A stretch of 64,000 nucleotides of DNA, taken from Chryseobacterium sp. T16E-39. Its GTDB lineage: Bacteria > Bacteroidota > Bacteroidia > Flavobacteriales > Weeksellaceae. A program made the translations under genes and the position numbers. How positions within the stretch are numbered: the first letter of the stretch is position 1; each line of letters begins with the position of its first letter. The stretch is taken from assembly GCF_002216065.1 (NCBI RefSeq), contig NZ_CP022282.1:2356001-2420000 (forward strand), read 5' to 3'. Positions 6,849 to 16,031 of the stretch are shown here, in pieces. The notes beneath the pieces were generated by a model that saw nothing but the letters and a program-made list of their open reading frames with translations, had not been told where the DNA came from and did not search any database.

Positions 6849-6950
6849 ATGCAATTAGTACACAACATATCTGTAGGTATTTATTCGGAATTTTCTATTT
6901 CGACTGCATCATCTATTATTACAATTATTTCTACAACATCAACCCCATAA
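6849..6950 (+). CDS. Threonine operon leader peptide (thrL-like)
   Basis: A 33-aa frame whose second half is packed with regulatory-type codons: residues 17-32 hold five Thr and five Ile (SISTAS, SIITIISTTSTP). It ends 87 nt before the thrA start and is followed by hairpins and T-rich tracts. By analogy with E. coli thrL, stalling at Thr/Ile codons would signal shortage and let transcription enter thrABC. There is no sequence similarity to thrL beyond composition. The start at 6849 is chosen from the -7 box position. Confidence 0.65.
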   Translation: MQLVHNISVGIYSEFSISTASSIITIISTTSTP

Positions 6951-7020
6951 AGGGGTAAATTTTCACATATTATTTCAGGTACCCTATACTCTTTTTTAAG
7001 AGTACATTTTTCAATTTTTC
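6942..7020 (+). promoter_or_regulatory. Candidate transcription attenuator of the thr operon
   Basis: ACCCC/GGGGT (6942-6946 and 6952-6956) forms a small hairpin across the leader stop codon. GGGGTA (6952-6957) can instead pair with TACCCT (6980-6985, one G-U). TACTCTT/AAGAGTA (6987-6993 and 6998-7004) makes a terminator-like stem followed by CATTTTTCAATTTTTC. The three elements resemble a classic attenuator, but I could not show that the second and third pairings exclude each other. Confidence 0.5.
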
Positions 7021-7037
7021 ATAACCTAAAAAAATAA

Positions 7038-9491
7038 ATGATGAAAGTCTTAAAATTCGGAGGAACTTCAGTCGCTAATGCAGAAGCAGTTTTGCAAGTC
7101 GAAAAAATCATAAAAAAAGAATCTGCCAATCAGCAAGTTGTTGTTATAGTTTCAGCACTGCATGGAACTACCGACCTCTTACTCCAGGCGGCACAAATAG
7201 CCTCTGATGCTAATAAAAATTATCTCCAACACCTTAAAAATCTGGAAGAAAAGCACCTGGAAATAGTAAAGGAACTTTTCCCTATTGCAGAACAAAGCCC
7301 GTGGCTGAGCTTTGTGAAAAAGCATTTTAATGATCTTGAAGACCTGTGTAATGGGATTTTTACTTTAGGAGAGCTAACTCCGAGAATTAAGGATAAAATA
7401 ACTTCATATGGTGAATTTTTATCATCAAATATCATTGCGGCAAGATTAAAATCAGCTGCATTAGATGCCGTATGGATGGATTCTGCCAACCTTATTAAAA
7501 CAAATAATAATTATACCCATGCAAAAGTTGACTTCAATGCTACTGAAAAGAACTTACAACATTACTTTGCGCATAATCAGAACCAGATTCTCCTTGCCCC
7601 TGGATTTATAGCGAGTGATGACAATGGCAACAGAACAACTCTGGGAAGAGGGGGATCAGATTATTCAGCTTCGATCATTGCTTCTGCAGTTCATGCTGAA
7701 GAACTTCAGATATGGACTGATGTAAGCGGAATGATGACTGCCGATCCCAGACTTGTATCTCAGGCTAAAATAATTCCCGAAATATCATATCTGGAAGCAA
7801 TGGAACTTTCCCACTTTGGAGCAAAAGTACTTTATCCACCAACCATCCAACCCGTTATGGTAAAAAACATCAATCTACGGATCAAAAATACTTTTGATAA
7901 TGAAGCTGCGGGAACTTTAGTTACACAACGTCATACATCTTCTGACCAGGATCAACAACAAATTGCTGTTGGTATTTCTAATATGAAGAATATCGCTCTT
8001 CTCACATTGGAAGGAAGTGGAATGGTTGGAATTCCCGGTATTTCTGCCAAACTCTTCCAGTGCTTAAGCCTTGAAAAAATAAATGTTATCCTTATTACCC
8101 AAAGTTCTTCAGAACATTCGATTACCATTGCTATTGATGAAAAAGAAATTTTTCACGCAGAAAATGCAATCAATTCAGCCTTTGAAGATGACCTAAAATT
8201 GAAAAGAATAAATCCCGTAACAATTGAAAACAGACTTTCTATTGTGGCTGTTGTGGGAGAAAACATGAAAAACAGAAGTGGAGTGAGTGCAAAAATGTTC
8301 AGCTGCCTGGGAAATAATGGGATAAATATCCGAGCTATTGCCCAGGGTTCTTCAGAAAAAAACATCAGTATTGTTATTTCAGAAAATGACACCAAAAAGG
8401 CGGTCAATATATTGCATGAAGAATTCTTCGAATCCGAAATAAAGCAGGTCCATCTTTATATATGTGGTACAGGAAATGTAGGCACTAAACTTATACAGCA
8501 AGTATATGCCCAGAACAGGTATCTGAAAGACAATTTATCAATCAATCTCAGAATTGCAGGTTTATCCAACAGCAGAAAAATGGTTTTCTCCGATCAGGGG
8601 ATTGAAGAAAATGATTATGCCGCATTTCTTGAAAATGGAGAAAAAGCCTCTGCACATCAGTTTAGCCGGGAAATAAGAACAAGAAATCTTAGGAATTCTG
8701 TTTTTGTAGATCTTACAGCCAATGCCGAAGTCCCTGAAATTTATGAGGATCTTTTAAATAAAAGTGTGAATATCGTAGCATGTAATAAAATTGCTGCTGC
8801 TTCAGATTTTGGAAATTATAAAAAACTGAAAAATCTTGCTAAAAACCACAATTGCAAATTTTTCTTTGAAACCAATGTAGGCGCAGGCCTTCCTATTATA
8901 GGAACCATTAATGATCTTGTAAGAAGTGGTGATGCTATTACTTCTATTCAGGCAGTTCTCAGTGGAACTTTAAATTTTGTCTTCAATCATTATAATGGAA
9001 GTCAGCCCTTTTCTGAAGTAGTTGCCCAAGCACAGAAAGAAGGATTTACAGAACCTGATCCAAGATTAGATCTTGCAGGAACAGATGTTGCACGAAAAAT
9101 ACTAATTCTTGCCCGGGAGGCTGGTTTTCCCTTACAGTTCAATGAAATTGAAAACATCAGTTTTCTGCCTGAAGAATGTATGCAGGGTGATGTAGAGCAT
9201 TTCTACAAAATGCTGGTGAAGCATGAAGAGCATTTTAAAAGTTTATTTACCAAAGCTCAAAATGAAGGAAAAATTCTAAAATATGTCGCTGAATTTGATA
9301 ATGGCAAAGCCAAAGTAGGACTACAACATATTGCTCCAAGCAGCGATCTTTATCATCTTTATGGAAAAGACAATATTGTTATTTTCAAAACTTTAAGATA
9401 TTCTGAACAGCCTTTGGTGGTAAAAGGGGCTGGCGCAGGGGCTGAAGTGACAGCCAGTGGCGTTTTTGCAGATATCGTACGTTCCGTTTAA
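7038..9491 (+). CDS. thrA: Bifunctional aspartate kinase / homoserine dehydrogenase I
   Basis: Catalyses the first and third steps from aspartate to homoserine. The N-terminal kinase has VLKFGGTSVA (~4-13) and GRGGSDYSASIIASAV. Two ACT-type regulatory segments follow (about 310-460; GSGMVGIPGISAKLF and NRSGVSAKMF), consistent with feedback control by threonine. The dehydrogenase half starts at about 470 with the NAD(P) motif GTGNVGTKL and carries TNVGAGLPIIGTINDL and AVLSGTLNFVF. 817 aa is the usual fusion length. Two adjacent Met codons open the frame. It follows the leader/attenuator and is first in thrA-thrB-thrC. Confidence 0.95.
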   Translation: MMKVLKFGGTSVANAEAVLQVEKIIKKESANQQVVVIVSALHGTTDLLLQAAQIASDANKNYLQHLKNLEEKHLEIVKELFPIAEQSPWLSFVKKHFNDLEDLCNGIFTLGELTPRIKDKITSYGEFLSSNIIAARLKSAALDAVWMDSANLIKTNNNYTHAKVDFNATEKNLQHYFAHNQNQILLAPGFIASDDNGNRTTLGRGGSDYSASIIASAVHAEELQIWTDVSGMMTADPRLVSQAKIIPEISYLEAMELSHFGAKVLYPPTIQPVMVKNINLRIKNTFDNEAAGTLVTQRHTSSDQDQQQIAVGISNMKNIALLTLEGSGMVGIPGISAKLFQCLSLEKINVILITQSSSEHSITIAIDEKEIFHAENAINSAFEDDLKLKRINPVTIENRLSIVAVVGENMKNRSGVSAKMFSCLGNNGINIRAIAQGSSEKNISIVISENDTKKAVNILHEEFFESEIKQVHLYICGTGNVGTKLIQQVYAQNRYLKDNLSINLRIAGLSNSRKMVFSDQGIEENDYAAFLENGEKASAHQFSREIRTRNLRNSVFVDLTANAEVPEIYEDLLNKSVNIVACNKIAAASDFGNYKKLKNLAKNHNCKFFFETNVGAGLPIIGTINDLVRSGDAITSIQAVLSGTLNFVFNHYNGSQPFSEVVAQAQKEGFTEPDPRLDLAGTDVARKILILAREAGFPLQFNEIENISFLPEECMQGDVEHFYKMLVKHEEHFKSLFTKAQNEGKILKYVAEFDNGKAKVGLQHIAPSSDLYHLYGKDNIVIFKTLRYSEQPLVVKGAGAGAEVTASGVFADIVRSV

Positions 9492-9501
9492 AAACATATG
9501 T

Positions 9502-10431
9502 ATGAAAAATATAAAAATTAAAATTCCGGCAACTGTTGCCAATATCGTTTGTGGTTTTGACATTTTAGGTATGGCCATCAATGAGCCCTATGATGAAATG
9601 GAGATAAGATTATCAGAAACACCTGATATTATTATTCGCCACACAGACGAATTTCGTCTTCCGGAAGAAGCTGCCAAAAATGTAGCAGGAATTGTATTAA
9701 TAAAAATACAAGAGCATCTGAATTTGAAAAATGGATTTGAAGTCATTATCCATAAACACATCAAACCTGGCAGTGGTCTTGGTTCAAGTGCTGCCAGTGC
9801 TGCAGGAGCTGCTTTTGCTGCTAATATTCTATTGGGAAACCTATTATCAAAAGAAGAATTGGTTTATTTTGCAATGTTTGGTGAAGAGCTTGCTTCAGGA
9901 GTGAAACATGCTGATAATATCGCTCCCTGCATTTATGGAGGTATAACTCTGGTCAAATCTTCAGATCCTGTAGATATTATTTCTTTAAATACTCCAGATG
10001 TGTATGTTGTAGCAGTCCATCCCCAGGTCGAAGTTAAAACTTCTGATGCCAGGCAAATTCTCAGAAAAAATATTGAACTGAAAGATGCGATAATACAATG
10101 GGGAAATATTGCAGGATTAGTGGCAGGTATAGAAAAAAATGATTTGCCCCTGATCGGGAGAAGCCTGAATGATGTTATTGTGGAACCTGTTAGGAGCATT
10201 CTGATCCCGGAGTTTGATACAATCAAAAGAAAAAGTCTGGAATTTGGAGCATTGGGAGGCGGTATCTCAGGATCCGGTCCATCTATTTTCATGCTTACAG
10301 CAAATAAAGGAACAGCACAGGAAATTGCCGAGATGATGAAATCCGTTTATGATGATATTGGCATAGATAGTCTGGTATATGTCTCAGATATTAATTCTAC
10401 AGGAGTCATCATTACAGAGCAAAATCATTAA
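9502..10431 (+). CDS. thrB: Homoserine kinase
   Basis: GHMP-family kinase that phosphorylates homoserine before threonine synthase. The start chosen is ATG 9502, giving MKNIKIKIPATVANIVCGFD; a GTG at 9457 would overlap thrA and add 15 odd residues. The ATP loop PGSGLGSSAASAAGAAFA (~93-110) and the C-terminal GALGGGISGSGPSIFML are diagnostic. 309 aa is typical. It lies 10 bp after the thrA stop and 22 bp before thrC, so it is cotranscribed. Confidence 0.95.
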   Translation: MKNIKIKIPATVANIVCGFDILGMAINEPYDEMEIRLSETPDIIIRHTDEFRLPEEAAKNVAGIVLIKIQEHLNLKNGFEVIIHKHIKPGSGLGSSAASAAGAAFAANILLGNLLSKEELVYFAMFGEELASGVKHADNIAPCIYGGITLVKSSDPVDIISLNTPDVYVVAVHPQVEVKTSDARQILRKNIELKDAIIQWGNIAGLVAGIEKNDLPLIGRSLNDVIVEPVRSILIPEFDTIKRKSLEFGALGGGISGSGPSIFMLTANKGTAQEIAEMMKSVYDDIGIDSLVYVSDINSTGVIITEQNH

Positions 10432-10453
10432 TCACGAATTAACAGTTTAAAAG

Positions 10454-11758
10454 ATGAATTATTATAATTTAAAAGATAAAAAGGAAGTTGTGGATTTCAA
10501 GACCGCTTCCATCAAGGGACAAGGGAATCAAAAAGGCCTGTTTTTTCCTGAAATAATTCCGGCATTTGATGAAGATTTCATTCAAAATCTGAATCGGTTT
10601 TCAGATGAAGAAATAGCTTTTCGCTGCATGAAAGACTTTGTGGATAACGAGATTTCTGATGAAGATTTACAGCAAATAGTTTCAGAAACAATTTCCTTTG
10701 AGATTCCCCTGAAAAAGATCACTGATACAATATCGGTTCTTGAATTATTCCACGGTCCTACCCTTGCCTTCAAAGATATTGGTGCTAGATTTATGAGTAG
10801 ATGTTTATCATATTTCTTAAAAGATGAAAATAAAAAAGTAACCGTTTTAGTTGCTACTTCCGGAGATACCGGAGGGGCCGTAGCCCATGGTTTTTACAAA
10901 GTACCGGGAATCGAAGTGATTATTCTTTACCCCAAAAACAGAGTGAGCCCGGTACAGGAGAAACAGCTTACCGCTTTAGGGGAAAATATCACAGCATTAG
11001 AAGTGGATGGCAGCTTTGATGATTGTCAGAATCTTGTAAAACACGCTTTTTCAGATACTGAGATCAACATCCATCTTTTTCTTACTTCTGCCAACTCCAT
11101 TAATATTGCACGATGGTTACCTCAGCAGATCTATTATCTGCTGGCTCTAAAACAATGGCAAAAAACTGAAAATGGAAATCCAGTTATCTGTGTACCCAGT
11201 GGAAACTTTGGAAATATATGTGCTGGCTTACTGGCTTACTTCAGAGGATTACCCGCAGATCATTTTATTGCAGCCTGCAATGCCAATGATGTGGTTCCGC
11301 ATTATTTAAAAACACAGATTTTAGAACCCAAAGAGACCGTTGCCACTCTTTCCAACGCAATGGATGTTGGTAATCCAAGTAATTTTGTGCGTATTTTGGA
11401 ATTGTTCCATCATCAGTCCGAAAATCTTCACCATTTTGTTTCAGGATACTCGATAAATGATGAGGACACTCTGGGGACTGTAAGAAAAGTTTATGAACAA
11501 TATAACTACCTCCTGGAGCCTCACGGGGCAGTTGCATATAGTTCACTAGAAACCTATCTGAAGGAACATCCCGAAAAAAAAGGCTTTATTCTTGAAACAG
11601 CACATCCCGTAAAGTTTCCTGATGCGGTAGAAAAAGCAATTGGGGGAAAAATTAAAATTCCTGAATCCCTTGCTGATTTAATGAAGGAGGAGAAAAAAAC
11701 AATAGAAATAAATTCTGACTTTGAAGAATTAAAACGATTTTTGCTGAATAAAATTTAA
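10454..11758 (+). CDS. thrC: Threonine synthase
   Basis: PLP enzyme converting O-phosphohomoserine to threonine, the last step of the pathway. The PLP lysine lies in FHGPTLAFKDIGARF (~98-112), the phosphate/PLP loop in ATSGDTGGAVAHGFY, and the second loop in PSGNFGNICAG. Full length at 434 aa. Third gene of the thr operon, followed after 4 bp by folB, so folB is probably read from the same transcript. Confidence 0.95.
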   Translation: MNYYNLKDKKEVVDFKTASIKGQGNQKGLFFPEIIPAFDEDFIQNLNRFSDEEIAFRCMKDFVDNEISDEDLQQIVSETISFEIPLKKITDTISVLELFHGPTLAFKDIGARFMSRCLSYFLKDENKKVTVLVATSGDTGGAVAHGFYKVPGIEVIILYPKNRVSPVQEKQLTALGENITALEVDGSFDDCQNLVKHAFSDTEINIHLFLTSANSINIARWLPQQIYYLLALKQWQKTENGNPVICVPSGNFGNICAGLLAYFRGLPADHFIAACNANDVVPHYLKTQILEPKETVATLSNAMDVGNPSNFVRILELFHHQSENLHHFVSGYSINDEDTLGTVRKVYEQYNYLLEPHGAVAYSSLETYLKEHPEKKGFILETAHPVKFPDAVEKAIGGKIKIPESLADLMKEEKKTIEINSDFEELKRFLLNKI

Positions 11759-11762
11759 ATTT

Positions 11763-12128
11763 ATGAGCAAGATCTTTTTAGAAGATATTAAAATATATGC
11801 GTACCATGGTGTTTTACCTGAAGAAAATATCATTGGTACCTACTATATTCTAAATGCAGAACTTCATACTGATTTATGGAAGGCTTCTGAATCAGATGAT
11901 TTGAATGATACGATCAGTTATGCCGATATCAATGATATTATCCACAATGAAATGAAAGTTAAATCGAAACTTCTGGAACATGTTGCAGGAAGAATTATTT
12001 CAAAACTCCATGAAGATTTCCCTCAAGTTTCTTACATTAAATTAAAAATTACTAAAACAGCTCCCCCAATGCAGGGAGAAATGAAAGGAGCTAGCATTGA
12101 ATTAGAAAAAAATTTTCAATCCCAATAA
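11763..12128 (+). CDS. folB: Dihydroneopterin aldolase
   Basis: Cleaves dihydroneopterin to 6-hydroxymethyl-dihydropterin and glycolaldehyde in folate synthesis. 121 aa, the normal size. Visible motifs: AYHGVLPEENIIGTYYIL near the N-terminus (active-site Tyr/Glu region), DTISYADINDII, LLEHVAGRI and the C-terminal KITKTAPPM with the catalytic-type Lys. It is tightly linked (4 bp) to thrC, which puts a folate gene under the threonine transcript unless it has its own promoter. Confidence 0.92.
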   Translation: MSKIFLEDIKIYAYHGVLPEENIIGTYYILNAELHTDLWKASESDDLNDTISYADINDIIHNEMKVKSKLLEHVAGRIISKLHEDFPQVSYIKLKITKTAPPMQGEMKGASIELEKNFQSQ

Positions 12129-12166
12129 TTAAAAATTCTTAATTTCACTTTCTAAAATTTAAAGAT

Positions 12167-13531
12167 TTGAAATCCATCAAAATATTATTTATCCTGCTTT
12201 GCGTCAATGTTTTTGGACAAACCAAAGTTGACAATCAATTGGCAGATTACAATTTTCCGAAGATAAAATCCAGTATTACCATGCCGGTAACAATTCCTCT
12301 TTCTGAAATTGGCAATATGATCAATGCTTCTGTAAAAGAGCTCATCTATCAGGATGATTCGTATTCAGATAATAATAACGATCAATTTAAAGTAAAGGTT
12401 TGGAAGACCCGTCCTATAAGGCTTGTTGGTGGAACCAATCAAAACCTTTTAATTGAAGTTCCTTTGAAGATATGGGCAGAGAAAGGGATTGGTACGCTGG
12501 GAATTTACTCTTATCAGAATACGACTTTTGAAACGGTAATGTATTTCAATACAACCTTAAATTTCAAAAACAACTGGACGATCCTTACGAATACCCAGCC
12601 TATGGGATTCAAGTGGGTAACAAAACCTGTTCTGGATTATGGTAAAATCCAAATTCCTATTACTTCCCTGGTTGAAAAAAGCCTGAAAGAGCAACAGGAG
12701 AAATTTTGTAAAACAATAGACCAGCAAATGGGAACCCAGCTTAATTTCCAGCAATATGCAGTTATGGCCTGGAATGTATTCTCCCAGCCTTTTAATATTT
12801 CTGAAGAATACAACACCTGGCTAAAGGTAACCCCTGTGAATGTAAATATTACACCCCTGAAATTTTACGGAAATCAGATTGATGCCAATATCGGAATTGA
12901 TATCTATTCGGAAACCTTCACTGGAAATAAACCGGCATCATCTTTACCAATTAAAACTGCTGGAAACTTTAATTTCATTCCCGTGCTTGGAGATCAGTTT
13001 TCGCTGCAGACAACTGCCAATGTCCCTTTCACAGAAGCCTCAAATATTGCCAGAAAAATGTTTTTGGGAAAAGAATATGATGTTCGTGATTCTAAAGTAA
13101 AGATTACTGACATCAGAGTATATGGTGTTGAAAACAGAATTATGATCGAAGCCCAGACTGAAGGCTATATAAAAGGGACTGCCCTTATTTCAGGAGTTCC
13201 GGTTTATGATGATACCAAGAAAAAAATTGTACTATCAGACACCAAGTTCAAGCTGAAAACGATGAATATTTTACAAAAAACAGCAAGTCTTTTATTCCAG
13301 GGGAAAATTGTAAAGATGATTGAACAGGAATATGGTATTCCAACACAGGAACTGGTTGACACTTCGAAAAAAAGTATTGAAGAAGCTTTTAATAAGGAAT
13401 ACTACAAAGGGTTAAAAATGAATGGAAGAGTTTTCAATCTGAAACCCAGCCAAATTCTTTTAGGCACCTCAGGAATTACCGCAGTGATTGATACAAATGC
13501 ATCATTGAAACTAATTATCAATGGAATGTAA
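12167..13531 (+). CDS. DUF4403 family exported protein
   Basis: 454 aa, of a family of unknown function (DUF4403). The start is TTG at 12167; the next residues KSIKILFILLCVNVFGQTKV form a good signal peptide with cleavage near FG/QT, so the TTG start is credible. After it come MPVTIPLSEIGNMINASVKE and LIEVPLKIWAEKGIG, family-like segments rich in beta structure. It probably sits in the periplasm or on the outer membrane. It starts 38 bp after folB. No catalytic motif is visible. Confidence 0.8.
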   Translation: MKSIKILFILLCVNVFGQTKVDNQLADYNFPKIKSSITMPVTIPLSEIGNMINASVKELIYQDDSYSDNNNDQFKVKVWKTRPIRLVGGTNQNLLIEVPLKIWAEKGIGTLGIYSYQNTTFETVMYFNTTLNFKNNWTILTNTQPMGFKWVTKPVLDYGKIQIPITSLVEKSLKEQQEKFCKTIDQQMGTQLNFQQYAVMAWNVFSQPFNISEEYNTWLKVTPVNVNITPLKFYGNQIDANIGIDIYSETFTGNKPASSLPIKTAGNFNFIPVLGDQFSLQTTANVPFTEASNIARKMFLGKEYDVRDSKVKITDIRVYGVENRIMIEAQTEGYIKGTALISGVPVYDDTKKKIVLSDTKFKLKTMNILQKTASLLFQGKIVKMIEQEYGIPTQELVDTSKKSIEEAFNKEYYKGLKMNGRVFNLKPSQILLGTSGITAVIDTNASLKLIINGM

Positions 13532-13564
13532 TAAAAAAAACTAAACTAAAACTAAACTAAAACC

Positions 13565-14080
13565 ATGAGAAAGTATTTACAAATCGTTGATAGGCACAGG
13601 GCTTCGCAAGGCCTGAGGCTGGTTAATTATATAGTCGATTTTATTTTCAGTTATATTATTATACTTGTTCTATTAGGCTTATCAGGCATTGCCTTTGCCT
13701 TAATTACAGGCAGCACGGTAGAAGAAATAGGTTATAGAATGGAAAATATGAATCCAATGCTTGATCGATTAATTACTTTATCCGCATATCTTCTTGTTAT
13801 GTTTCTAACGGAAACTATTAGTAGAGGGCGAAGCCTTGGTAAACTGATCACAGGAACTAAAGTTATTATGATTGATGGAAGCACTCCTACTGTAGGTAAT
13901 TACCTTCTAAGGAATATTATCCGAGGTATCCCATTTGTAGATCAATTGTCATTTTTAGCTGACAAAAGTGGACTTCATGATAAATGGAGCCAAACCTGTG
14001 TAATTATTAAGAAAGATTATGAAGCTGAATTACAGTTAAAAAGCGATATCAACAGCCTTGGAGAAAAAGAAATTTCTTGA
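13565..14080 (+). CDS. RDD family membrane protein
   Basis: 171 aa with an RDD-type first segment (RASQGLRLVNYIVDFIFSYI), a second hydrophobic helix (LITLSAYLLVMFLTETI) and the linked GRSLGKLITGTKVIMIDG signature. The family is integral to the inner membrane; some members are linked to ion transport, but the role here is unknown. The spacer before it has a short CTAAACTAAAA direct repeat (13540-13563). It ends about 50 bp before tRNA-Cys. Confidence 0.85.
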   Translation: MRKYLQIVDRHRASQGLRLVNYIVDFIFSYIIILVLLGLSGIAFALITGSTVEEIGYRMENMNPMLDRLITLSAYLLVMFLTETISRGRSLGKLITGTKVIMIDGSTPTVGNYLLRNIIRGIPFVDQLSFLADKSGLHDKWSQTCVIIKKDYEAELQLKSDINSLGEKEIS

Positions 14081-14085
14081 AAAAC

Positions 14086-14116
14086 TTTGTTTAAGTCAGA
14101 AAAATTTTTATATTTG
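14086..14116 (+). promoter_or_regulatory. Complete Bacteroidetes promoter of tRNA-Cys
   Basis: TTTG (14086-14089) is 19 bp upstream of TATATTTG (14109-14116), matching the -33/-7 arrangement TTTG-N19-TAnnTTTG. The tRNA begins 15 nt downstream. This is one of the two cleanest promoters in the window. Confidence 0.85.
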
Positions 14117-14130
14117 CACACCTCAAAAAT

Positions 14131-14201
14131 GGTACTTTGGCCGAGCGGCTAGGCAGTGGTCTGCAACACCATCTACAGCGGTTCGAATCCGCTAGGTACC
14201 T
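14131..14201 (+). tRNA. tRNA-Cys (GCA)
   Basis: Cloverleaf: acceptor GGTACTT pairs with AGGTACC (one G-U), anticodon stem GTGGT/ACCAT with loop CTGCAAC giving anticodon GCA, T arm AGCGG-TTCGAAT-CCGCT, discriminator T. The 3' CCA is not encoded. A promoter lies upstream and a terminator begins 2 nt downstream, so it is a single-gene unit. Confidence 0.95.
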
Positions 14202-14202
14202 C

Positions 14203-14232
14203 AAAGCTTTCCTTTTGGAAAGCTTTTTTTTT
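14203..14232 (+). terminator. Terminator after tRNA-Cys
   Basis: A 10-bp perfect stem AAAGCTTTCC/GGAAAGCTTT (14203-14212 and 14217-14226) with loop TTTT and a long T run. Confidence 0.93.
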
Positions 14233-14295
14233 GGATACATTTTATATCATTAATACGATTATTCTTTACCATCTATCGTATTGCTTTACATTCCC

Positions 14296-15741
14296 CTATT
14301 TTCCCAGATCATTAAACCACAAATATATATCCACATCACCGGGAATATTAAGTTTTTTTCTAAGGTTGTATTTCTTTGTCTGTACAGTTCTTACAGAAGT
14401 ATGCGTGTACTCGGCAATATCTTTCGTTGAAAAATTGAGATAGAGATAAGCACAAAATCTTATTTCAGAACTTTTTAAATTGGTAATGTTTAAAAGCTTC
14501 TCGGTAAAGTGAGGATTATAATCATTAAATCTGGTTAAAAATTCAGGGCTATTCTGCTTAGCCAGCAATGTTACTTCGTTAAATACATGATAATCCGATA
14601 CAGAAGGACGATCAATTTGTATATCTATTTTGTCTAAACTTTTGCTTTTGTATTTCCTGTAAAAGAAAAATATAAAATACACCAAAATAGCACAAAGAAG
14701 AAATATCAGAATCAGTATATATTTCAATTTACTCGTTTGATCTTCTTGTAAAGTCTGCTTTCCATTTTTTTCCTTATCAATGGCATCATTTACATTTTTA
14801 TTGTGCTTCTTATTCACATCTTCTTCGTTCAGCAATTTTATCGAATAATAATTAATGCTATCTTTTACCTTCATTTTTTCGTATAAGGCTAACAAAGATG
14901 TATTAACTGCTTTTACATATCCTTCGCTCTTATAGTAGGTATTGGCAATTTTTTTACACACCCATAAATAATGTTGGGCTTTCTCATACTCATTTACTTC
15001 AAGATAATATCTTGCTGCAATTAGCGAAGAATAGTAAGTATGCTCTACCTCGCTTATATTTTCTGCATCCTTTAATGCTTCATCAATATATATTTTAGCA
15101 GAGTCTCTTTTGCCTAAATCAAGATAAACCCTCCCAAGGCTGGATGTCGCTGTATAACTGTTACTGATTTTACTTTTTGTTGCTTTAGAAATATATTTCT
15201 TAGTGTCTTTTCTAAATATTTTTGCAAGTTTATAGGCCTTTTTATAAGACAATAGTGCTTTTTTTGTATCCCCCATATCATAATACCAATCTCCGTAATA
15301 CCAATTAAGCAGGTAATCAAAATAAGGATTCCCTTTCATCCTTACCGAGATCTCATCCAGTTTTTTTCTGGCGTCCATTCTCTTTCCTAATTTCATATAG
15401 GATCCAAACTGTAAGGCGTGTAAATAAAAAACAATTTCATCATCCGTATCTTCAGTAATTAATTTTTCAACCTTACTGCTATAACTGAAGGATTTTTCTA
15501 TATTATTATTCTTACTATAAATATTTGCAATTTTAAGATATCCTAAAGCAACACATTCTTTGTAGTTAGATTTTTCACATGTTTCGACAATGCCTTCTAT
15601 CTTTTTGATCTCTTTATCGCTTGCCGTCGAAAAATTGATCCCATAGATCATGTCTTTATACTGCCTTTCTCCCAAACTTTGAGAAAATGAGAGTATAAAT
15701 AAGCAAAAAGTAAAAATGACTGATAATAATTCCTTAATCAT
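14296..15741 (-). CDS. TPR-type membrane regulator with C-terminal LuxR-like HTH
   Basis: 481 aa. Order: signal peptide (IKELLSVIFTFCLFILSFSQS), a long helical region with TPR-like repeats (about 60-300), a single transmembrane helix (about 344-364, YILILIFLLCAILVYFIFFF), then a cytoplasmic end with a LuxR-type helix-turn-helix (LKSSEIRFCAYLYLNFSTKD, then TSVRTVQTKKYNLRKKLNI). This layout is frequent in flavobacteria for putative one-component regulators. The signal is unknown. It is divergent from the secreted metalloprotease at 16032, a possible target. Confidence 0.82.
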   Translation of the reverse strand: MIKELLSVIFTFCLFILSFSQSLGERQYKDMIYGINFSTASDKEIKKIEGIVETCEKSNYKECVALGYLKIANIYSKNNNIEKSFSYSSKVEKLITEDTDDEIVFYLHALQFGSYMKLGKRMDARKKLDEISVRMKGNPYFDYLLNWYYGDWYYDMGDTKKALLSYKKAYKLAKIFRKDTKKYISKATKSKISNSYTATSSLGRVYLDLGKRDSAKIYIDEALKDAENISEVEHTYYSSLIAARYYLEVNEYEKAQHYLWVCKKIANTYYKSEGYVKAVNTSLLALYEKMKVKDSINYYSIKLLNEEDVNKKHNKNVNDAIDKEKNGKQTLQEDQTSKLKYILILIFLLCAILVYFIFFFYRKYKSKSLDKIDIQIDRPSVSDYHVFNEVTLLAKQNSPEFLTRFNDYNPHFTEKLLNITNLKSSEIRFCAYLYLNFSTKDIAEYTHTSVRTVQTKKYNLRKKLNIPGDVDIYLWFNDLGK

Positions 15742-15769
15742 TGTTTTTTTTAATAATTTTTCCCAGATA

Positions 15770-15777
15770 CAAAACTA
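15770..15777 (-). promoter_or_regulatory. -7 box upstream of the TPR/HTH regulator
   Basis: Reads TAGTTTTG on the minus strand (TAnnTTTG), 28 nt before the regulator start. Confidence 0.45.
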
Positions 15778-16031
15778 ATATACTTATTTTTTACCACTAC
15801 ATAAAAAGACATACGTATTACATACTACAATCTGTATATCAACCCGTTAAATATCCTTTATAAATTAAGATAATAAGTAGTTTTGAAAAAAAATACAAAT
15901 GGAAATTTTCGTCAATTCTAATAATAAGCAGTTATAGTTTGTTTACTTCATTTTCAGGCTGATTTATTATCATATGTTCCCACCTAGAGATTGACACTAA
16001 TAGAAAACCGTTTAATAATTAAATTATATTT

